Below are positions 22,204-31,889 of a stretch of 64,000 nucleotides of DNA, piece after piece. The translations under genes were made by a program, and so were the position numbers. How positions within the stretch are numbered: position 1 is the stretch's first letter; every line of letters begins with the position of its first letter. Source of the DNA: a bacterium endosymbiont of Pedicinus badii (GTDB lineage: Bacteria > Pseudomonadota > Gammaproteobacteria > Enterobacterales > Enterobacteriaceae); contig NZ_LKAS01000002.1 of the NCBI RefSeq assembly GCF_002075085.1, positions 61,163-125,162 of the forward strand, read 5' to 3'. The notes under the pieces were generated by a model that ran no database searches, was not told the origin of the DNA, and saw only the letters and a program-made list of their open reading frames with translations.

Positions 22204-22986
22204 TTAAATTTCTATTTTTTTAATTCGAAAAAAATTGTACTGTTCTAAATTTTTTTTAAAAATTTTAAAATTATTAATGCTTTTAGAATACAAAAGATAA
22301 TTATTAATTGTTCTTTTCTGACTATTTTTACTACCAATAAAATAAGAAGGTATTTTTTTTATAGTAGACTCCACAGAGTCTACTAGATATATTTTTTTTG
22401 AAAAAAAACTTAAAATTTCTTTTTTTAAAATATAAAAATGCGTGCATCCTAAAATAATTGTATCTAGATTTTTTTTTCCTAAAATTGGTTTTAGAATATT
22501 AAAAATAGATTTTTTACATACTTTTTTTCCTATGAATTTCTTTTCTGACAGTACAGTCATATTATTTGCGTCTAGAACTAAAAATTTAAATATACCAGAA
22601 TATTTTCTAATTTTATTTTTTACGTATCTAGAAGAATTAGTCACTTTTGTTGACAAAAGTCCTATTATTCTATTTTTAGAAAGTTTAAATGCTTTTTGAA
22701 AGTCAGGAGTTGTTCTTACAGTAGGACAAAAAAAATAATTCTGTATTTTAAAATATGCTAATGTGCTAATTGTATTGCATGCTAATATTACTAGTCTAAT
22801 TTTGTATAAAGTATTTATTTTTTGAGATATTTTTTTTATTCTTTTTAGTAAAAATTTTTCTTTTTTTTCTCCATAAGGAAAACCTTGATTATCCAAAAAA
22901 TATATATAAGATTCATTTGGAATGATTTTTCTGACTTTTTTGTATATTGATAGACCTCCAATTCCAGAATCTATTATAAAAATCAT
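22204..22986 (-). CDS. murI: glutamate racemase
   Basis: MurI makes D-glutamate for peptidoglycan. The N-terminal IIDSGIGGLSIYKKV carries the catalytic Asp-Ser pair, and the two catalytic cysteines are in LACNTISTLAYF (near residue 70) and ILGCTHFYIL (near 180). At 260 residues it is shorter than E. coli MurI (285), mainly at both ends. It lies upstream of tRNA-Glu on the same strand, as murI lies upstream of rrnB in E. coli. Confidence 0.95.
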   Translation of the reverse strand: MIFIIDSGIGGLSIYKKVRKIIPNESYIYFLDNQGFPYGEKKEKFLLKRIKKISQKINTLYKIRLVILACNTISTLAYFKIQNYFFCPTVRTTPDFQKAFKLSKNRIIGLLSTKVTNSSRYVKNKIRKYSGIFKFLVLDANNMTVLSEKKFIGKKVCKKSIFNILKPILGKKNLDTIILGCTHFYILKKEILSFFSKKIYLVDSVESTIKKIPSYFIGSKNSQKRTINNYLLYSKSINNFKIFKKNLEQYNFFRIKKIEI

Positions 22987-23004
22987 ATTTACAAGTTTTC
23001 TATT

Positions 23005-23220
23005 TTAAATTTTAATAGTGTTGCGAAATTGTTTTTTAAATCTACTAATTCTACTACCTTTTCCTATTGATCTTTGTTTTCCTGTATAAAAAGGATGACA
23101 TTTATTACATATTTCTATAGAAAAATTTTTTTTTATAGTAGTTACTATACTAATAACATTATTACAAGAAGAACAAATTGCTTGAACAGAAAAAATTTTA
23201 GGATGAATATTTTTTTTCAT
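23005..23220 (-). CDS. rpmE: 50S ribosomal protein L31
   Basis: L31 is a zinc-binding ribosomal protein. The 71-residue protein begins MKKNIHPK and keeps the cysteine pairs CSSC and CNKC, the HPFYTGKQR signature and a basic tail. E. coli rpmE has the same length (70) and the same strand relative to murI and hslV. The genes between murI and rpmE in E. coli are missing; only 18 bases separate the two here. Confidence 0.96.
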   Translation of the reverse strand: MKKNIHPKIFSVQAICSSCNNVISIVTTIKKNFSIEICNKCHPFYTGKQRSIGKGSRISRFKKQFRNTIKI

Positions 23221-23406
23221 ATTCTAAAGTTTAAATTATTATTTTAAAAATTTTAAAATTTGTTTAAATTAAATGAAGAGAAAAATTCTTTTTCAATAGA
23301 TTTTTTTATTTTTTTAAATATGATATCATATTTTAAAAAAATAGGAACTTTGAAATCATTTCTATTATATAAATTTAATATCTTAGAACTACTTATGAAT
23401 CTTAAG

Positions 23407-23437
23407 TTTGAATAATATTCTCTATAATCTCTATTTT
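23407..23437 (+). promoter_or_regulatory. candidate sigma-32 (heat-shock) promoter of hslVU
   Basis: TTTGAAT at 23407-23413 and CTCTATTTT at 23429-23437 are separated by 15 bases and lie 50 bases before the hslV start. They resemble the sigma-32 elements CTTGAAA and CCCCATtT with C-to-T changes, within the allowed 13-17 spacing. E. coli hslVU is sigma-32 dependent, and rpoH is kept in this window. A TATAAT at 23423-23428 could instead serve sigma-70. Confidence 0.4.
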
Positions 23438-23486
23438 AATTTTGTAAAATGTTAATTATCTATCTTAAAAATTTTAGGATATCAAA

Positions 23487-24017
23487 GTGACGACAATTTT
23501 AAGTGTTAGAAGAAACGGAAAAGTTGTAATAGGAGGAGATGGACAAGCTACTTTAGGTAATACTATAATAAAAAAAAATGTTAAAAAAGTTCTTCGCTTA
23601 TATCACGAAAAAGTAATTGCTGGATTTGCTGGAGGTACAGCAGATGCTTTTACTCTATTTGAACTTTTCGAAAAAAAATTAGAGATTCATCAAGGACATT
23701 TAGTAAAATCTGCTGTTGAACTAGCAAAGGATTGGAGAAACAATAGAATCTTAAGAAGATTAGAAGCATTTTTAGCTGTTGCGGATAAAAATGCATCTCT
23801 AATAATAAGCGGAAGTGGAGATGTCATACAACCCGAAAATGATTTAATTGCAATTGGTTCTGGTGGCGCATATGCACAATCTGCAGCAATCGCACTTTTA
23901 AAAAATACGAATCTAAGTGCTAGAGAAATTACTGAAAAATCTCTTCTTATTGCTGGAGATATTTGTATTTATACAAACCATTTTTGTACTATTGAAGAAC
24001 TACAATGTAAAGTATAG
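23487..24017 (+). CDS. hslV: HslV peptidase subunit of the HslUV protease (GTG start)
   Basis: HslV is the proteasome-like peptidase of the HslUV complex. Thr2 (Thr1 after Met removal) is the nucleophile in [11 protein letters not shown], and this conserved start fixes the GTG codon at 23487. The 176 residues equal E. coli HslV, with [14 protein letters not shown] and [11 protein letters not shown] present. It is 9 bases before hslU. A possible sigma-32 promoter lies upstream. Very strong conservation suggests it is an important protease in this cell. Confidence 0.98.
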   Translation: MTTILSVRRNGKVVIGGDGQATLGNTIIKKNVKKVLRLYHEKVIAGFAGGTADAFTLFELFEKKLEIHQGHLVKSAVELAKDWRNNRILRRLEAFLAVADKNASLIISGSGDVIQPENDLIAIGSGGAYAQSAAIALLKNTNLSAREITEKSLLIAGDICIYTNHFCTIEELQCKV

Positions 24018-24026
24018 GAAAATAAA

Positions 24027-25358
24027 ATGTCAAATATGACTCCTCGTGAAATTGTAAATGAACTTGATGCGTATATAATAGGTCAGTATCATGCAAAAAG
24101 AGCTGTAGCAATTGCTTTAAGAAATCGTTGGAGAAGAATGCAGTTAGATGAAGAACTTCGTCATGAAGTTACTCCAAAAAATATTTTAATGATTGGTCCA
24201 ACAGGAGTTGGTAAAACAGAAATTGCAAAAAGACTAGCAAAATTAGCGAATGCTCCTTTTATTAAAGTAGAAGCAACTAAGTTTACAGAAGTTGGATATG
24301 TTGGAAAAGAAGTTGATTCTATAATTAGAGATTTAACCGATACTTCCGTAAAAATGATGCGTTTACAATCTATGAAAGAGAATAGATATAGAGCAAAAAA
24401 ATTAGCTGAAGAAAGGATATTAGATGTTTTAGTTCCTTTTACAAAAGAAAACTGGAATTCTGAAGAAGAAAAAAATTCTCTAAATATAGCAAGAAAAAAA
24501 TTTAAAGAAAAATTGTATTCTGGAGAATTAAATGAAAAAGAAATAGAAATTAATCTTTCTGCTGCTCCAATGGGTATAGAGATCATGGCTCCTCCTGGAA
24601 TGGAGGAAATGACAAACCAACTTCAATCGATGTTTAAAAATTTAGCTGGACAAAAACAAAAAACTAGAAAGGTCAAAATTAAGGAAGCTATGAAACTTTT
24701 AATAGAAGAAGAAGCAGCAAAATTAGTGAATCCAGAAGAACTAAAAGAAAAAGCAATTGAAGCTGTAGAACAAAATGGAATTGTTTTTATAGATGAAATT
24801 GATAAAATTTGTCGTAGAGGAGAAACAACAGGAATAGATGTATCAAGAGAAGGAGTACAAAGAGATCTTCTTCCTTTAGTTGAAGGATGTACTATCTCGA
24901 CTAAGCATGGTATGGTAAAAACTGATCATATTTTATTTATTGCTTCTGGAGCATTCCAAATATCTAGTCCTTCAGATTTAATACCAGAACTGCAAGGAAG
25001 ACTTCCTATAAGAGTTGAACTAAAAGCACTTACTACAGAAGATTTTGAAAGAATTTTGACAGAACCTAGTGCTTGTTTAACAGATCAGTACATAGCTTTA
25101 ATGTCTACAGAAGGAGTAAAATTGCAGTTTACTAAAGATGGAATCAAAAAAATAGCAGAAGCTGCTTGGCAAGTAAATGAAAGTACAGAAAATATAGGAG
25201 CTAGAAGACTGCATACTGTGCTAGAAAGACTAATGGAAAATGTTTCGTACGATGCAAGTGAATGGAATGGAAAAACGGTGCTTATAGATTCTAAGTATGT
25301 AAAACATCATTTAGATGATTTAGTATTTAATGAAGACCTAAGTAGATTTATTTTATAA
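24027..25358 (+). CDS. hslU: HslU ATPase subunit of the HslUV protease
   Basis: HslU is the AAA+ unfoldase that feeds substrates to HslV. Walker [10 protein letters not shown] is near residues 57-65 and Walker [12 protein letters not shown] near 250. The I domain at about 110-240 is Lys/Glu-rich. The C-terminal LSRFIL tail that docks into HslV is intact. The length of 443 equals E. coli. It follows hslV and precedes fpr by 22 bases. Confidence 0.98.
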   Translation: MSNMTPREIVNELDAYIIGQYHAKRAVAIALRNRWRRMQLDEELRHEVTPKNILMIGPTGVGKTEIAKRLAKLANAPFIKVEATKFTEVGYVGKEVDSIIRDLTDTSVKMMRLQSMKENRYRAKKLAEERILDVLVPFTKENWNSEEEKNSLNIARKKFKEKLYSGELNEKEIEINLSAAPMGIEIMAPPGMEEMTNQLQSMFKNLAGQKQKTRKVKIKEAMKLLIEEEAAKLVNPEELKEKAIEAVEQNGIVFIDEIDKICRRGETTGIDVSREGVQRDLLPLVEGCTISTKHGMVKTDHILFIASGAFQISSPSDLIPELQGRLPIRVELKALTTEDFERILTEPSACLTDQYIALMSTEGVKLQFTKDGIKKIAEAAWQVNESTENIGARRLHTVLERLMENVSYDASEWNGKTVLIDSKYVKHHLDDLVFNEDLSRFIL

Positions 25359-25380
25359 AATTTAGAAAAAGAGGATAAAC

Positions 25381-26124
25381 ATGGAATGGGTTAAAGGAAC
25401 TGTAGTAGATGTTAAACATTGGACAGATTCTTTATTTAGTATCATCGTTCATGCACCAATTGATCCTTTTATAGCAGGACAATTTGCAAAAATCTCTTTA
25501 GAATTAGAAGGAAAAAAAGTGCAAAGAGCTTATTCTTATGTAAACTCTCCAAAAAATAAAAACTTAGAGTTCTATTTAGTGACTGCTAAAAATGGTAAAC
25601 TAAGTCAAAAATTGTATTCTTTAAAAAAATACGATAGTTTGATGATTTCTAAAAAAGCTTCTGGATCTTTTACTTTAGAGAGAATTCCAAAATTTAAAAA
25701 TTTATGGATGATTTCTACAGGAACTGCAATAGGACCTTATTTATCGATTTTAGAAACAGAAATAGGTTTAGAAAAATTTGATAATATATTTTTAGTTCAT
25801 GCTGTAAGATTTTTTAAAGATTTTAGTTATTTAGAAAAAATAGAAAAATTTAAAAAAAGATACGGGGAAAAACTTTTCTTTCAACCTATTGTAAGTAGAG
25901 AAAAAGTTCAGAATTGTTTACGAGGAAGAATACCAGATTTAATAAAAAAAGAAGTTCTACAGAAAATTACAAATTCTAAGATTCATTATAAAAATACTCA
26001 TGTAATGCTTTGTGGTAACCCAAATATGGTCAAAGAAACAGAAAAATTATTAAAAAATTCTTTTAGAATGAAAAAAAATTTTTTTAAAAATCCTGGTAAT
26101 ATCACAACAGAAAGGTATTGGTAA
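25381..26124 (+). CDS. fpr: ferredoxin/flavodoxin-NADP+ reductase
   Basis: Fpr moves electrons between NADPH and ferredoxin or flavodoxin using FAD. The 247 residues match E. coli (248). RAYSYVNSP near 50 binds FAD, GTAIGPYLSIL near 113 binds the nicotinamide nucleotide, and the C terminus ERYW resembles the E. coli ending. Its gene is on the hslU strand, as in E. coli, with rraA-menA-glp genes deleted between. It could supply electrons to the radical SAM and Fe-S enzymes that remain, such as ThiH. Confidence 0.95.
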   Translation: MEWVKGTVVDVKHWTDSLFSIIVHAPIDPFIAGQFAKISLELEGKKVQRAYSYVNSPKNKNLEFYLVTAKNGKLSQKLYSLKKYDSLMISKKASGSFTLERIPKFKNLWMISTGTAIGPYLSILETEIGLEKFDNIFLVHAVRFFKDFSYLEKIEKFKKRYGEKLFFQPIVSREKVQNCLRGRIPDLIKKEVLQKITNSKIHYKNTHVMLCGNPNMVKETEKLLKNSFRMKKNFFKNPGNITTERYW

Positions 26125-26148
26125 AATAACTCTAATTTTCTAAAATTT

Positions 26149-26889
26149 ATGAAAAAAATAATAATAGGTAATTGGAAATTAAATGGAAATACAGAAAAAA
26201 TTACTATTCTAATTAAAAAAATAAAAAAAAATATTCTATTAGAAAAAAATACTATAATTTTTTCTCCTCCAACAATATACATAGATTTAGTAAAAAAGTT
26301 AATAAGAAATAAGAAATTTTTCATTTGTGCTCAAAACGTAGATAAAAATAATTCTGGTTCTTTTACTGGAGAAACATCTCCAGAAATGCTAGTAGATATG
26401 AATGTAAAATACGTATTAATAGGACATTCAGAAAGAAGAATACTGCACAAAGAAAGAAATTCTTTTATATCAGAAAAATTTTTTGCTGCTAAAAAAGCAG
26501 GATTAATTCCTGTACTTTGCATAGGAGAAAATTATAAAGAAAGAAAAAAAGGAATTGCAGAAAAAATTTACAAAAAACAAATAGACTGTATTTTAAAAAA
26601 ATTTGGAGTTTTTTGCTTCAAAAATTCCATTATTGCTTATGAACCAATTTGGGCAATAGGTTCAGGAAAATCAGCTTCTTATAAAGAAATACAAAAAACA
26701 GTTAAATTCATAAAAGAATATATTTCTAAATTCGATAAAAAAGTTGCAAAAGAAATAAATATTTTGTACGGGGGTTCAGTAAACTATGAAAAAGTAATTG
26801 AGTATTACGATAAAACTGAAATAAATGGAGTGCTTTTAGGAAAAGCATCTTTAGATCCAAAAGAATTTTCTAAAATTTCTATGCTATAA
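26149..26889 (+). CDS. tpiA: triosephosphate isomerase
   Basis: TpiA interconverts dihydroxyacetone phosphate and glyceraldehyde 3-phosphate. Catalytic residues are visible: Lys10 in GNWKLNG, His in IGHSERR near 95, and Glu in AYEPIWAIGSGK near 165. The phosphate loop LYGGSVN and the LLGKASLDP end are intact. The 246-residue length is close to the usual 250. It lies 24 bases after fpr and ends 6 bases from convergent pfkA. Confidence 0.98.
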   Translation: MKKIIIGNWKLNGNTEKITILIKKIKKNILLEKNTIIFSPPTIYIDLVKKLIRNKKFFICAQNVDKNNSGSFTGETSPEMLVDMNVKYVLIGHSERRILHKERNSFISEKFFAAKKAGLIPVLCIGENYKERKKGIAEKIYKKQIDCILKKFGVFCFKNSIIAYEPIWAIGSGKSASYKEIQKTVKFIKEYISKFDKKVAKEINILYGGSVNYEKVIEYYDKTEINGVLLGKASLDPKEFSKISML

Positions 26890-26895
26890 TGATAA

Positions 26896-27861
26896 CTATA
26901 GCAGTCTTTTAGCGGTTTCAAAAATTCCAAACTTAAAACTTTTTTTCATTTTTTTAATTGCTTTAGATATATCATTATGAACTAACTTATTTTTTTTAAT
27001 TCCTACACAATGACCTTTATATCCCTTTAGTAAAAGTTCTATAGAATAACATCCCATTCTTGAAGCCAAAATTCTATCATAAGCCACAGGAGCTCCTCCT
27101 CTTTGTATATGACCTAGTACTGTAGCTCTAGTTTCTTTCCCTGTTTTTCTTTCTATGTATTTCGCTAAACTATTGGTATCACATATATGTTCTGTAATAG
27201 CTATTATTGCATGTCTTTTACCACTAGAAAGTCCAACTTGTACTTTTTCAACTAAATCTTTAGGACTAAATTTTTTTTCTGGTATAACTATGAACTCACA
27301 TCCTCCCGCTATAGCTGCAGACATAGTTAAATCTCCACAATTTCTTCCCATAACTTCTACTATTGAAATTCTTTGATGAGATGTTGAAGTATCTCTTAGT
27401 TTGTCGATAGCTTCCACAATTGTATTCAAAGCTGTAAAATATCCAATTGTGTAATCTGTTCCAGAAACATCATTATCAATAGTGCCAGGAATTCCTATAC
27501 AAGGAAAATTCATTTCAGTTAATTTTTTAGCTCCAATATACGATCCATCTCCTCCTATTACGACTAAAGCATTTATATTTTTTTTTCTCATATTTTTTAT
27601 AGCAACGGATCGAATTTTTTCTTTTGAAAATTCGGGAAATCTAGCAGAACCTAAAAATGTTCCTCCTTTATTAATCATATCAGATACACTGTATCTATCT
27701 AATCTGATCATTCTATTTTGAAATAATCCTAAATATCCATCGTATATTCCGTACATTTGTAATCCATAAGATATTCCAGATCGCACAACTCCTCTAATAG
27801 CTGCATTCATACCTGGAGAATCACCACCGCTAGTTAAAACACCAACTGTTGTTATTTTCAT
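26896..27861 (-). CDS. pfkA: 6-phosphofructokinase I
   Basis: PfkA phosphorylates fructose 6-phosphate, the committed step of glycolysis. The 321 residues match E. coli (320). The ATP site [16 protein letters not shown] is at the N terminus, GGDGSYIGA near 102, and the catalytic TIDND with Asp near 127. The final segment [16 protein letters not shown] end is kept. It is convergent with tpiA as in E. coli. Its 5' neighbour here is gpsA, which comes from another E. coli region, so a rearrangement or deletion joint lies at 27862-27892. Confidence 0.98.
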   Translation of the reverse strand: MKITTVGVLTSGGDSPGMNAAIRGVVRSGISYGLQMYGIYDGYLGLFQNRMIRLDRYSVSDMINKGGTFLGSARFPEFSKEKIRSVAIKNMRKKNINALVVIGGDGSYIGAKKLTEMNFPCIGIPGTIDNDVSGTDYTIGYFTALNTIVEAIDKLRDTSTSHQRISIVEVMGRNCGDLTMSAAIAGGCEFIVIPEKKFSPKDLVEKVQVGLSSGKRHAIIAITEHICDTNSLAKYIERKTGKETRATVLGHIQRGGAPVAYDRILASRMGCYSIELLLKGYKGHCVGIKKNKLVHNDISKAIKKMKKSFKFGIFETAKRLL

Positions 27862-27892
27862 ATAATTTAATTTTGTTTTTATTCGTTTTAAT

Positions 27893-28900
27893 TTAATTAT
27901 TTCTAATTTTTAGATTATACATTAAAGATAATAAAGAATTTTTAGCATTTTTTTTACGATATAAAATTTTGTATATCTGTTTTACGATAGGCATATTGAT
28001 ATTGTATCTTTTTGATAGTATTAGCACTTCTTTAATATTGTTGTATCCTTCTACTGTTTTTCCTAATATTCTTTTTGATTTTTTTATTGAATTTCCTTTT
28101 CCAATTAATATTCCAAAAGATCTATTTCTTGAATGATCTGTAGTACAAGTTAAAACTAAATCTCCTATCCCAGCAACTCCAAAAAAAGTTTTTTTTATCG
28201 CACCCATAGCAGTTCCTAAAGCAACCATTTCGGAAAATCCTTGAGTAATTAAAAAAGCTTTAGCATTTGATCCTAATCCAATTCCATCAGAAATTCCTGA
28301 TCCTATTGCAATTATATTTTTTACTACACCGCATATTTGTACACCGATAAAATCAGAGGTTTTGTACACTAAAAAATATTTTTCAGAACATAATATTTCT
28401 TTTAAATCTTCTCTAAATTTTTTATTTTTAGAAGAAACCACTATAGAAGTTGGTAATCCTACAGCCACTTCATGAGCAAAAGTTGGTCCGGAAATAAATG
28501 CTAAAGGAATATTCTTTCCCAGAATTTCCTCAGCTACTTCTTGTAAAAGTCTTCCAGTATTTTTTTCCAGACCTTTCGTAGCCCAAACAATTCTAGAATT
28601 TTTTTTTAAGAAAGGTTTTATTTCTTGTAAAATTCTTTTAAATTTTTGACTTGGAACAACAATAAGAATATTTTTACTAAAGGAAGCAACCATAGCAAGA
28701 GAAATTCCTATTTTTAGATTCTTAGGAAATCGAATATTAGGAAAAAAAAACTTATTTTTTCTTTCTTTTTTTAATTCTCTTAAGTATTTAGCATTTTTAC
28801 TCCATAAAATAACTTCGTATCCGTTTTTTGAAAGAAATAATGCTAAAGCTGTTCCGTATGCTCCAGTTCCAATAATACTAATTTTTTTCTCTTTTAGCAT
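27893..28900 (-). CDS. gpsA: glycerol-3-phosphate dehydrogenase [NAD(P)+]
   Basis: GpsA reduces dihydroxyacetone phosphate to sn-glycerol 3-phosphate for phospholipid synthesis. The dinucleotide loop [10 protein letters not shown] is near residues 11-20, WATKGLE near 105, and the catalytic lysine segment [21 protein letters not shown] near 190-210 (read in two parts). The 335 residues match E. coli (339). It follows yibN by 43 bases; grxC and secB, which lie between them in E. coli, are missing. Confidence 0.97.
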   Translation of the reverse strand: MLKEKKISIIGTGAYGTALALFLSKNGYEVILWSKNAKYLRELKKERKNKFFFPNIRFPKNLKIGISLAMVASFSKNILIVVPSQKFKRILQEIKPFLKKNSRIVWATKGLEKNTGRLLQEVAEEILGKNIPLAFISGPTFAHEVAVGLPTSIVVSSKNKKFREDLKEILCSEKYFLVYKTSDFIGVQICGVVKNIIAIGSGISDGIGLGSNAKAFLITQGFSEMVALGTAMGAIKKTFFGVAGIGDLVLTCTTDHSRNRSFGILIGKGNSIKKSKRILGKTVEGYNNIKEVLILSKRYNINMPIVKQIYKILYRKKNAKNSLLSLMYNLKIRNN

Positions 28901-28943
28901 CTTTATAAAAAATTTATTTTATTTAGTATACAGTTTTTTAAAA

Positions 28944-29372
28944 TCATTTTTTTACGATTGGCAAATTTTCTCTTATCCATCCAGATATTCCTTCTTTTAA
29001 AATATATATTTTATCAAATCCTAATTTAAAAAGCTTTTTTGCAGGATAATACGCATAAATTTCTGTTATTCCTACTACAATAATTGGATAATTTTTAAAT
29101 TTTTTTAAAAAGTTAATATTTTCTATTTTTATATTTTTTGCTTCTATATTTATACTATTAATAATATGACCGGATTTATATTCAGAAGCATTTCTCAGAT
29201 CCAGAACAACTGCTTTTTTTCTGTTTATTAAATAAATTGCTTCATTTTTAGAAATTTCTTTTGCTTTAGAAAAAAATTTTTGCAATACAGTAAATATTAA
29301 AATAGAAAAAGTTATTAACCAAACTATAAGTAAAAAAATATGATCGATAGAAAATTGTATAATTTTTTGCAT
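28944..29372 (-). CDS. yibN: YibN-like membrane-anchored rhodanese-fold protein
   Basis: The 142-residue protein has one hydrophobic helix (about 12-30) and a rhodanese-like domain (about 45-140) with AVVLDLRNASEYKSGHIINSIN and the final LKEGISGWIRENLP. E. coli YibN has the same length and layout and precedes grxC-secB-gpsA. The active-site loop after IIVVG carries no cysteine, so sulfur transfer by the usual route is unlikely. From memory the E. coli protein also lacks the classic cysteine. A role in membrane protein or lipid homeostasis has been proposed for YibN; the sequence alone cannot show it. Confidence 0.85.
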   Translation of the reverse strand: MQKIIQFSIDHIFLLIVWLITFSILIFTVLQKFFSKAKEISKNEAIYLINRKKAVVLDLRNASEYKSGHIINSINIEAKNIKIENINFLKKFKNYPIIVVGITEIYAYYPAKKLFKLGFDKIYILKEGISGWIRENLPIVKK

Positions 29373-29618
29373 ATTTGTTACCGTTTCGTATATGAGACAT
29401 TAAATTTAAAAACTAAGATTTTTCAAGTTTTTATAGAAATTTAAATATCTTAATAAAGAGTTTAATTTTAAACAAAATTGAAAAATATTCCTATAAATAA
29501 TTACATAAATTCTATTTTTAAATATTTATTTATAAAATACTATATAAATAATGAAAGAATTACAAAAATTTTTATATAATATTTTTATTCTTATTTTATA
29601 ATTTTATCTTGTTATTTT

Positions 29619-30569
29619 ATGAAAGTTTTAATAGTAAAGACTTCTTCTATGGGAGATATACTGCATACTTTTCCAGCTATATCAGATGCTAAAAATAGAA
29701 TAGATATTTCTTTTGATTGGATAGTAGAGAAAGAATTTATTTCTCTTGTTAAAATGAATTCTTACATAGATAATATTATTCCAATTTCTTTGAGAAATTG
29801 GAAAAGGGTTTTTTGTAATTTTAGAGAAATGATAAAATCTTTTCACTCTATTCGAAATTTAAAAAATACTAAGTATGATTTAGTAATAGATGCACAAGGT
29901 TTATTAAAAAGCGCAATAATAGCAAAATTTGCTTATGGTAGAAAAATCATTGGTTTTGACAATAACATAATTAAAGAAAAAATGGCTAGCTTTTTTTATG
30001 ATAAAAAATACTATACTTCAGAAAAACATATAATTAAAAAAATAAAAGATTTATTTTCCTATGGTATAGGATACAAATCAAGAAAAAAAATTGAATACAA
30101 TTTACAAATTAAAAGGAAAGAAAAAATGGAGTTATTTTTTCTATATGCAACTAGTAGAATAAATAAAAAATGTTCAGAAGATTTTTGGATATCTTTGATA
30201 AAATTAGCAAATAAAAAAAAATTTATTGTTAATTTACCTTGTTATGAAAAAAAAGATTACTATTTTGCAAAAAGATGTTTAAAAAATAATCTTTTAGTAA
30301 AAATTTTATATAGAAAATCAATTCAAGAAATTTGTCAGAAAATGGCTTCTTCTAAGGGAGTAGTATCAGTTGATACTGGTTTAGGTCATTTAGCATCAGC
30401 TATAGATTGTAATAATATTATGCTATATGGACCGACAGATCCTAATACAGTTAATACTTGTGTAAAAAAAAATCAAAAATATTTAGTAGCAAAAAATAGA
30501 GATATGAATAATTTCTGTGCAGAATATGTTTGGAAAAATTTTGAAAAAATTTTATATTTTAAGTATTAG
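29619..30569 (+). CDS. waaC: lipopolysaccharide heptosyltransferase I
   Basis: WaaC adds the first heptose to the Kdo2-lipid A core at the inner membrane. The 316 residues (319 in E. coli) start MKVLIVKTSSMGDILHTFPA and contain DLVIDAQGLLKSA near 90 and the C-terminal nucleotide-binding VVSVDTGLGHLASA, then LYGPTDP. It is a family 9 glycosyltransferase. It is followed by waaA, so the symbiont keeps at least an inner LPS core. A 246-base spacer upstream, shared with divergent yibN, contains no gene that I can see. Confidence 0.96.
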   Translation: MKVLIVKTSSMGDILHTFPAISDAKNRIDISFDWIVEKEFISLVKMNSYIDNIIPISLRNWKRVFCNFREMIKSFHSIRNLKNTKYDLVIDAQGLLKSAIIAKFAYGRKIIGFDNNIIKEKMASFFYDKKYYTSEKHIIKKIKDLFSYGIGYKSRKKIEYNLQIKRKEKMELFFLYATSRINKKCSEDFWISLIKLANKKKFIVNLPCYEKKDYYFAKRCLKNNLLVKILYRKSIQEICQKMASSKGVVSVDTGLGHLASAIDCNNIMLYGPTDPNTVNTCVKKNQKYLVAKNRDMNNFCAEYVWKNFEKILYFKY

Positions 30570-30581
30570 TCAAAGAAAAAT

Positions 30582-31889
30582 ATGAAAAGAATTCTTATAT
30601 TTTTTGTACTTTTTGTATACAATTTTTTTATTTATTTAGTACAACCAATAGTATTTTTATATTTTTTTCTAAAAAAAAAATGTAAATACTATGATCGAAA
30701 AAAGATCCAAGAAATTTTTTTTCCAAAAAAAAAGAAAATAGTAAAAAATGGAATTTTATTTCATGCAGCTTCTGTAGGAGAAATAAGATCAATATATTTA
30801 ATAGTAAAATATTTAATTAATAAGTATCCAAAACTTTCAATTACAATAAGTAGTGTTACAGATTCTGGAAAAAAGCAATTTGATATGCTATTTCCAAAAA
30901 ATAGAGTTTCTTTTCTTTATTTTCCGTATGATGTACTGCATTTAATAAAAAAATTTCTTAGTTTAGTAAAACCAAGTTTAATAATTCTAGTAGAAAAAGA
31001 AATTTGGCCAAATTTGATTATGCAAGCAAAAATTAGAAAAATTCCTATAATTATAGTAAACGCTGGAATTTCAGATAAATCTTTTAAAAGATATAAAATA
31101 TTTAAAATTTTTGCTAAAGAAATACTAGAGAAAATTACTTTTTTTGCAGTACAAAGCAAGTATGATGCAAATAAATTTTTTAATTTAGGTGTAGAGAAAA
31201 ATAAAATTTTAGAATTTGGAAATATAAAATTTGATACACAAATAGAAAAAAAATTAAAAAAAAAAATTGCAAATTTAAAAAAAATTTTTAGAAATCAAAG
31301 AAAAATATGGATTGCATCTAGTACTCATAGAGGAGAAGAAAAATTTTGTCTACAAGCATACCAAAAAATAAAACTATTTTTTCCTAATCTCTTACTTATT
31401 ATCTTTCCAAGAAATCCTGAAAGATTTTTAGAGGTAGAAAAAATTATTTCTTCGTATAAATTAAATTATATTACTAGAAATAATATTCGGAATATCAATA
31501 AAGAAGTTGATGTAATTTTAGGCAATACTATAGGAGAATTAATGTTATTCTATGCTATTTCAAATGTTGCATTTATAGGAGGAAGTATGAAAGATAAGTT
31601 TGGTGGTCATAATCCAATTGAAGCTGCAATAAATTCAATTCCAATACTAGTAGGTCCTTTTTATAAAAATTTTCGAGAAATTTATGAAAATATGCATTCA
31701 AAAAAAACTATTATAATAGTCAAAGATTTAAATTCTATAGTAAAATCTATTAAAAAACTTTTACAAAACGATACATTAAGAAAAAAAATAGGAGAAAAAG
31801 CTAAATTTATAGCAAAAAACAATAAAGGAGCCTCTAAAAAAATTTTTCAAATAATATCTAGGTATTTCGAATGCAAAAAAAAATTATGA
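30582..31889 (+). CDS. waaA: 3-deoxy-D-manno-octulosonic acid transferase
   Basis: WaaA attaches two Kdo sugars to the lipid A precursor. An N-terminal membrane anchor (about 5-30) is followed by HAASVGEIRSIYLI near 61-74, which includes the conserved Glu, and by the C-terminal ASSTHRGEE and GGHNPIEAA motifs. The 435 residues match E. coli (425). The stop overlaps the coaD start as ATGA, indicating translational coupling. Confidence 0.96.
   Translation: MKRILIFFVLFVYNFFIYLVQPIVFLYFFLKKKCKYYDRKKIQEIFFPKKKKIVKNGILFHAASVGEIRSIYLIVKYLINKYPKLSITISSVTDSGKKQFDMLFPKNRVSFLYFPYDVLHLIKKFLSLVKPSLIILVEKEIWPNLIMQAKIRKIPIIIVNAGISDKSFKRYKIFKIFAKEILEKITFFAVQSKYDANKFFNLGVEKNKILEFGNIKFDTQIEKKLKKKIANLKKIFRNQRKIWIASSTHRGEEKFCLQAYQKIKLFFPNLLLIIFPRNPERFLEVEKIISSYKLNYITRNNIRNINKEVDVILGNTIGELMLFYAISNVAFIGGSMKDKFGGHNPIEAAINSIPILVGPFYKNFREIYENMHSKKTIIIVKDLNSIVKSIKKLLQNDTLRKKIGEKAKFIAKNNKGASKKIFQIISRYFECKKKL

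Noticed and set aside
23316..23333. Perfect 18-bp palindrome AAATATGATATCATATTT upstream of hslV
   Set aside because: Made almost wholly of A and T; palindromes of this kind arise by chance in such DNA, and no second copy was seen. No T tail for a terminator.
26884..26904. Short hairpin GCTATA/TATAGC between tpiA and pfkA as a terminator
   Set aside because: Only 6 bp, AT-rich and without a T tail in either direction.
29373..29618. Remnant gene in the 246-base spacer between yibN and waaC
   Set aside because: No recognisable coding or RNA pattern; it is simply A/T-rich spacer.
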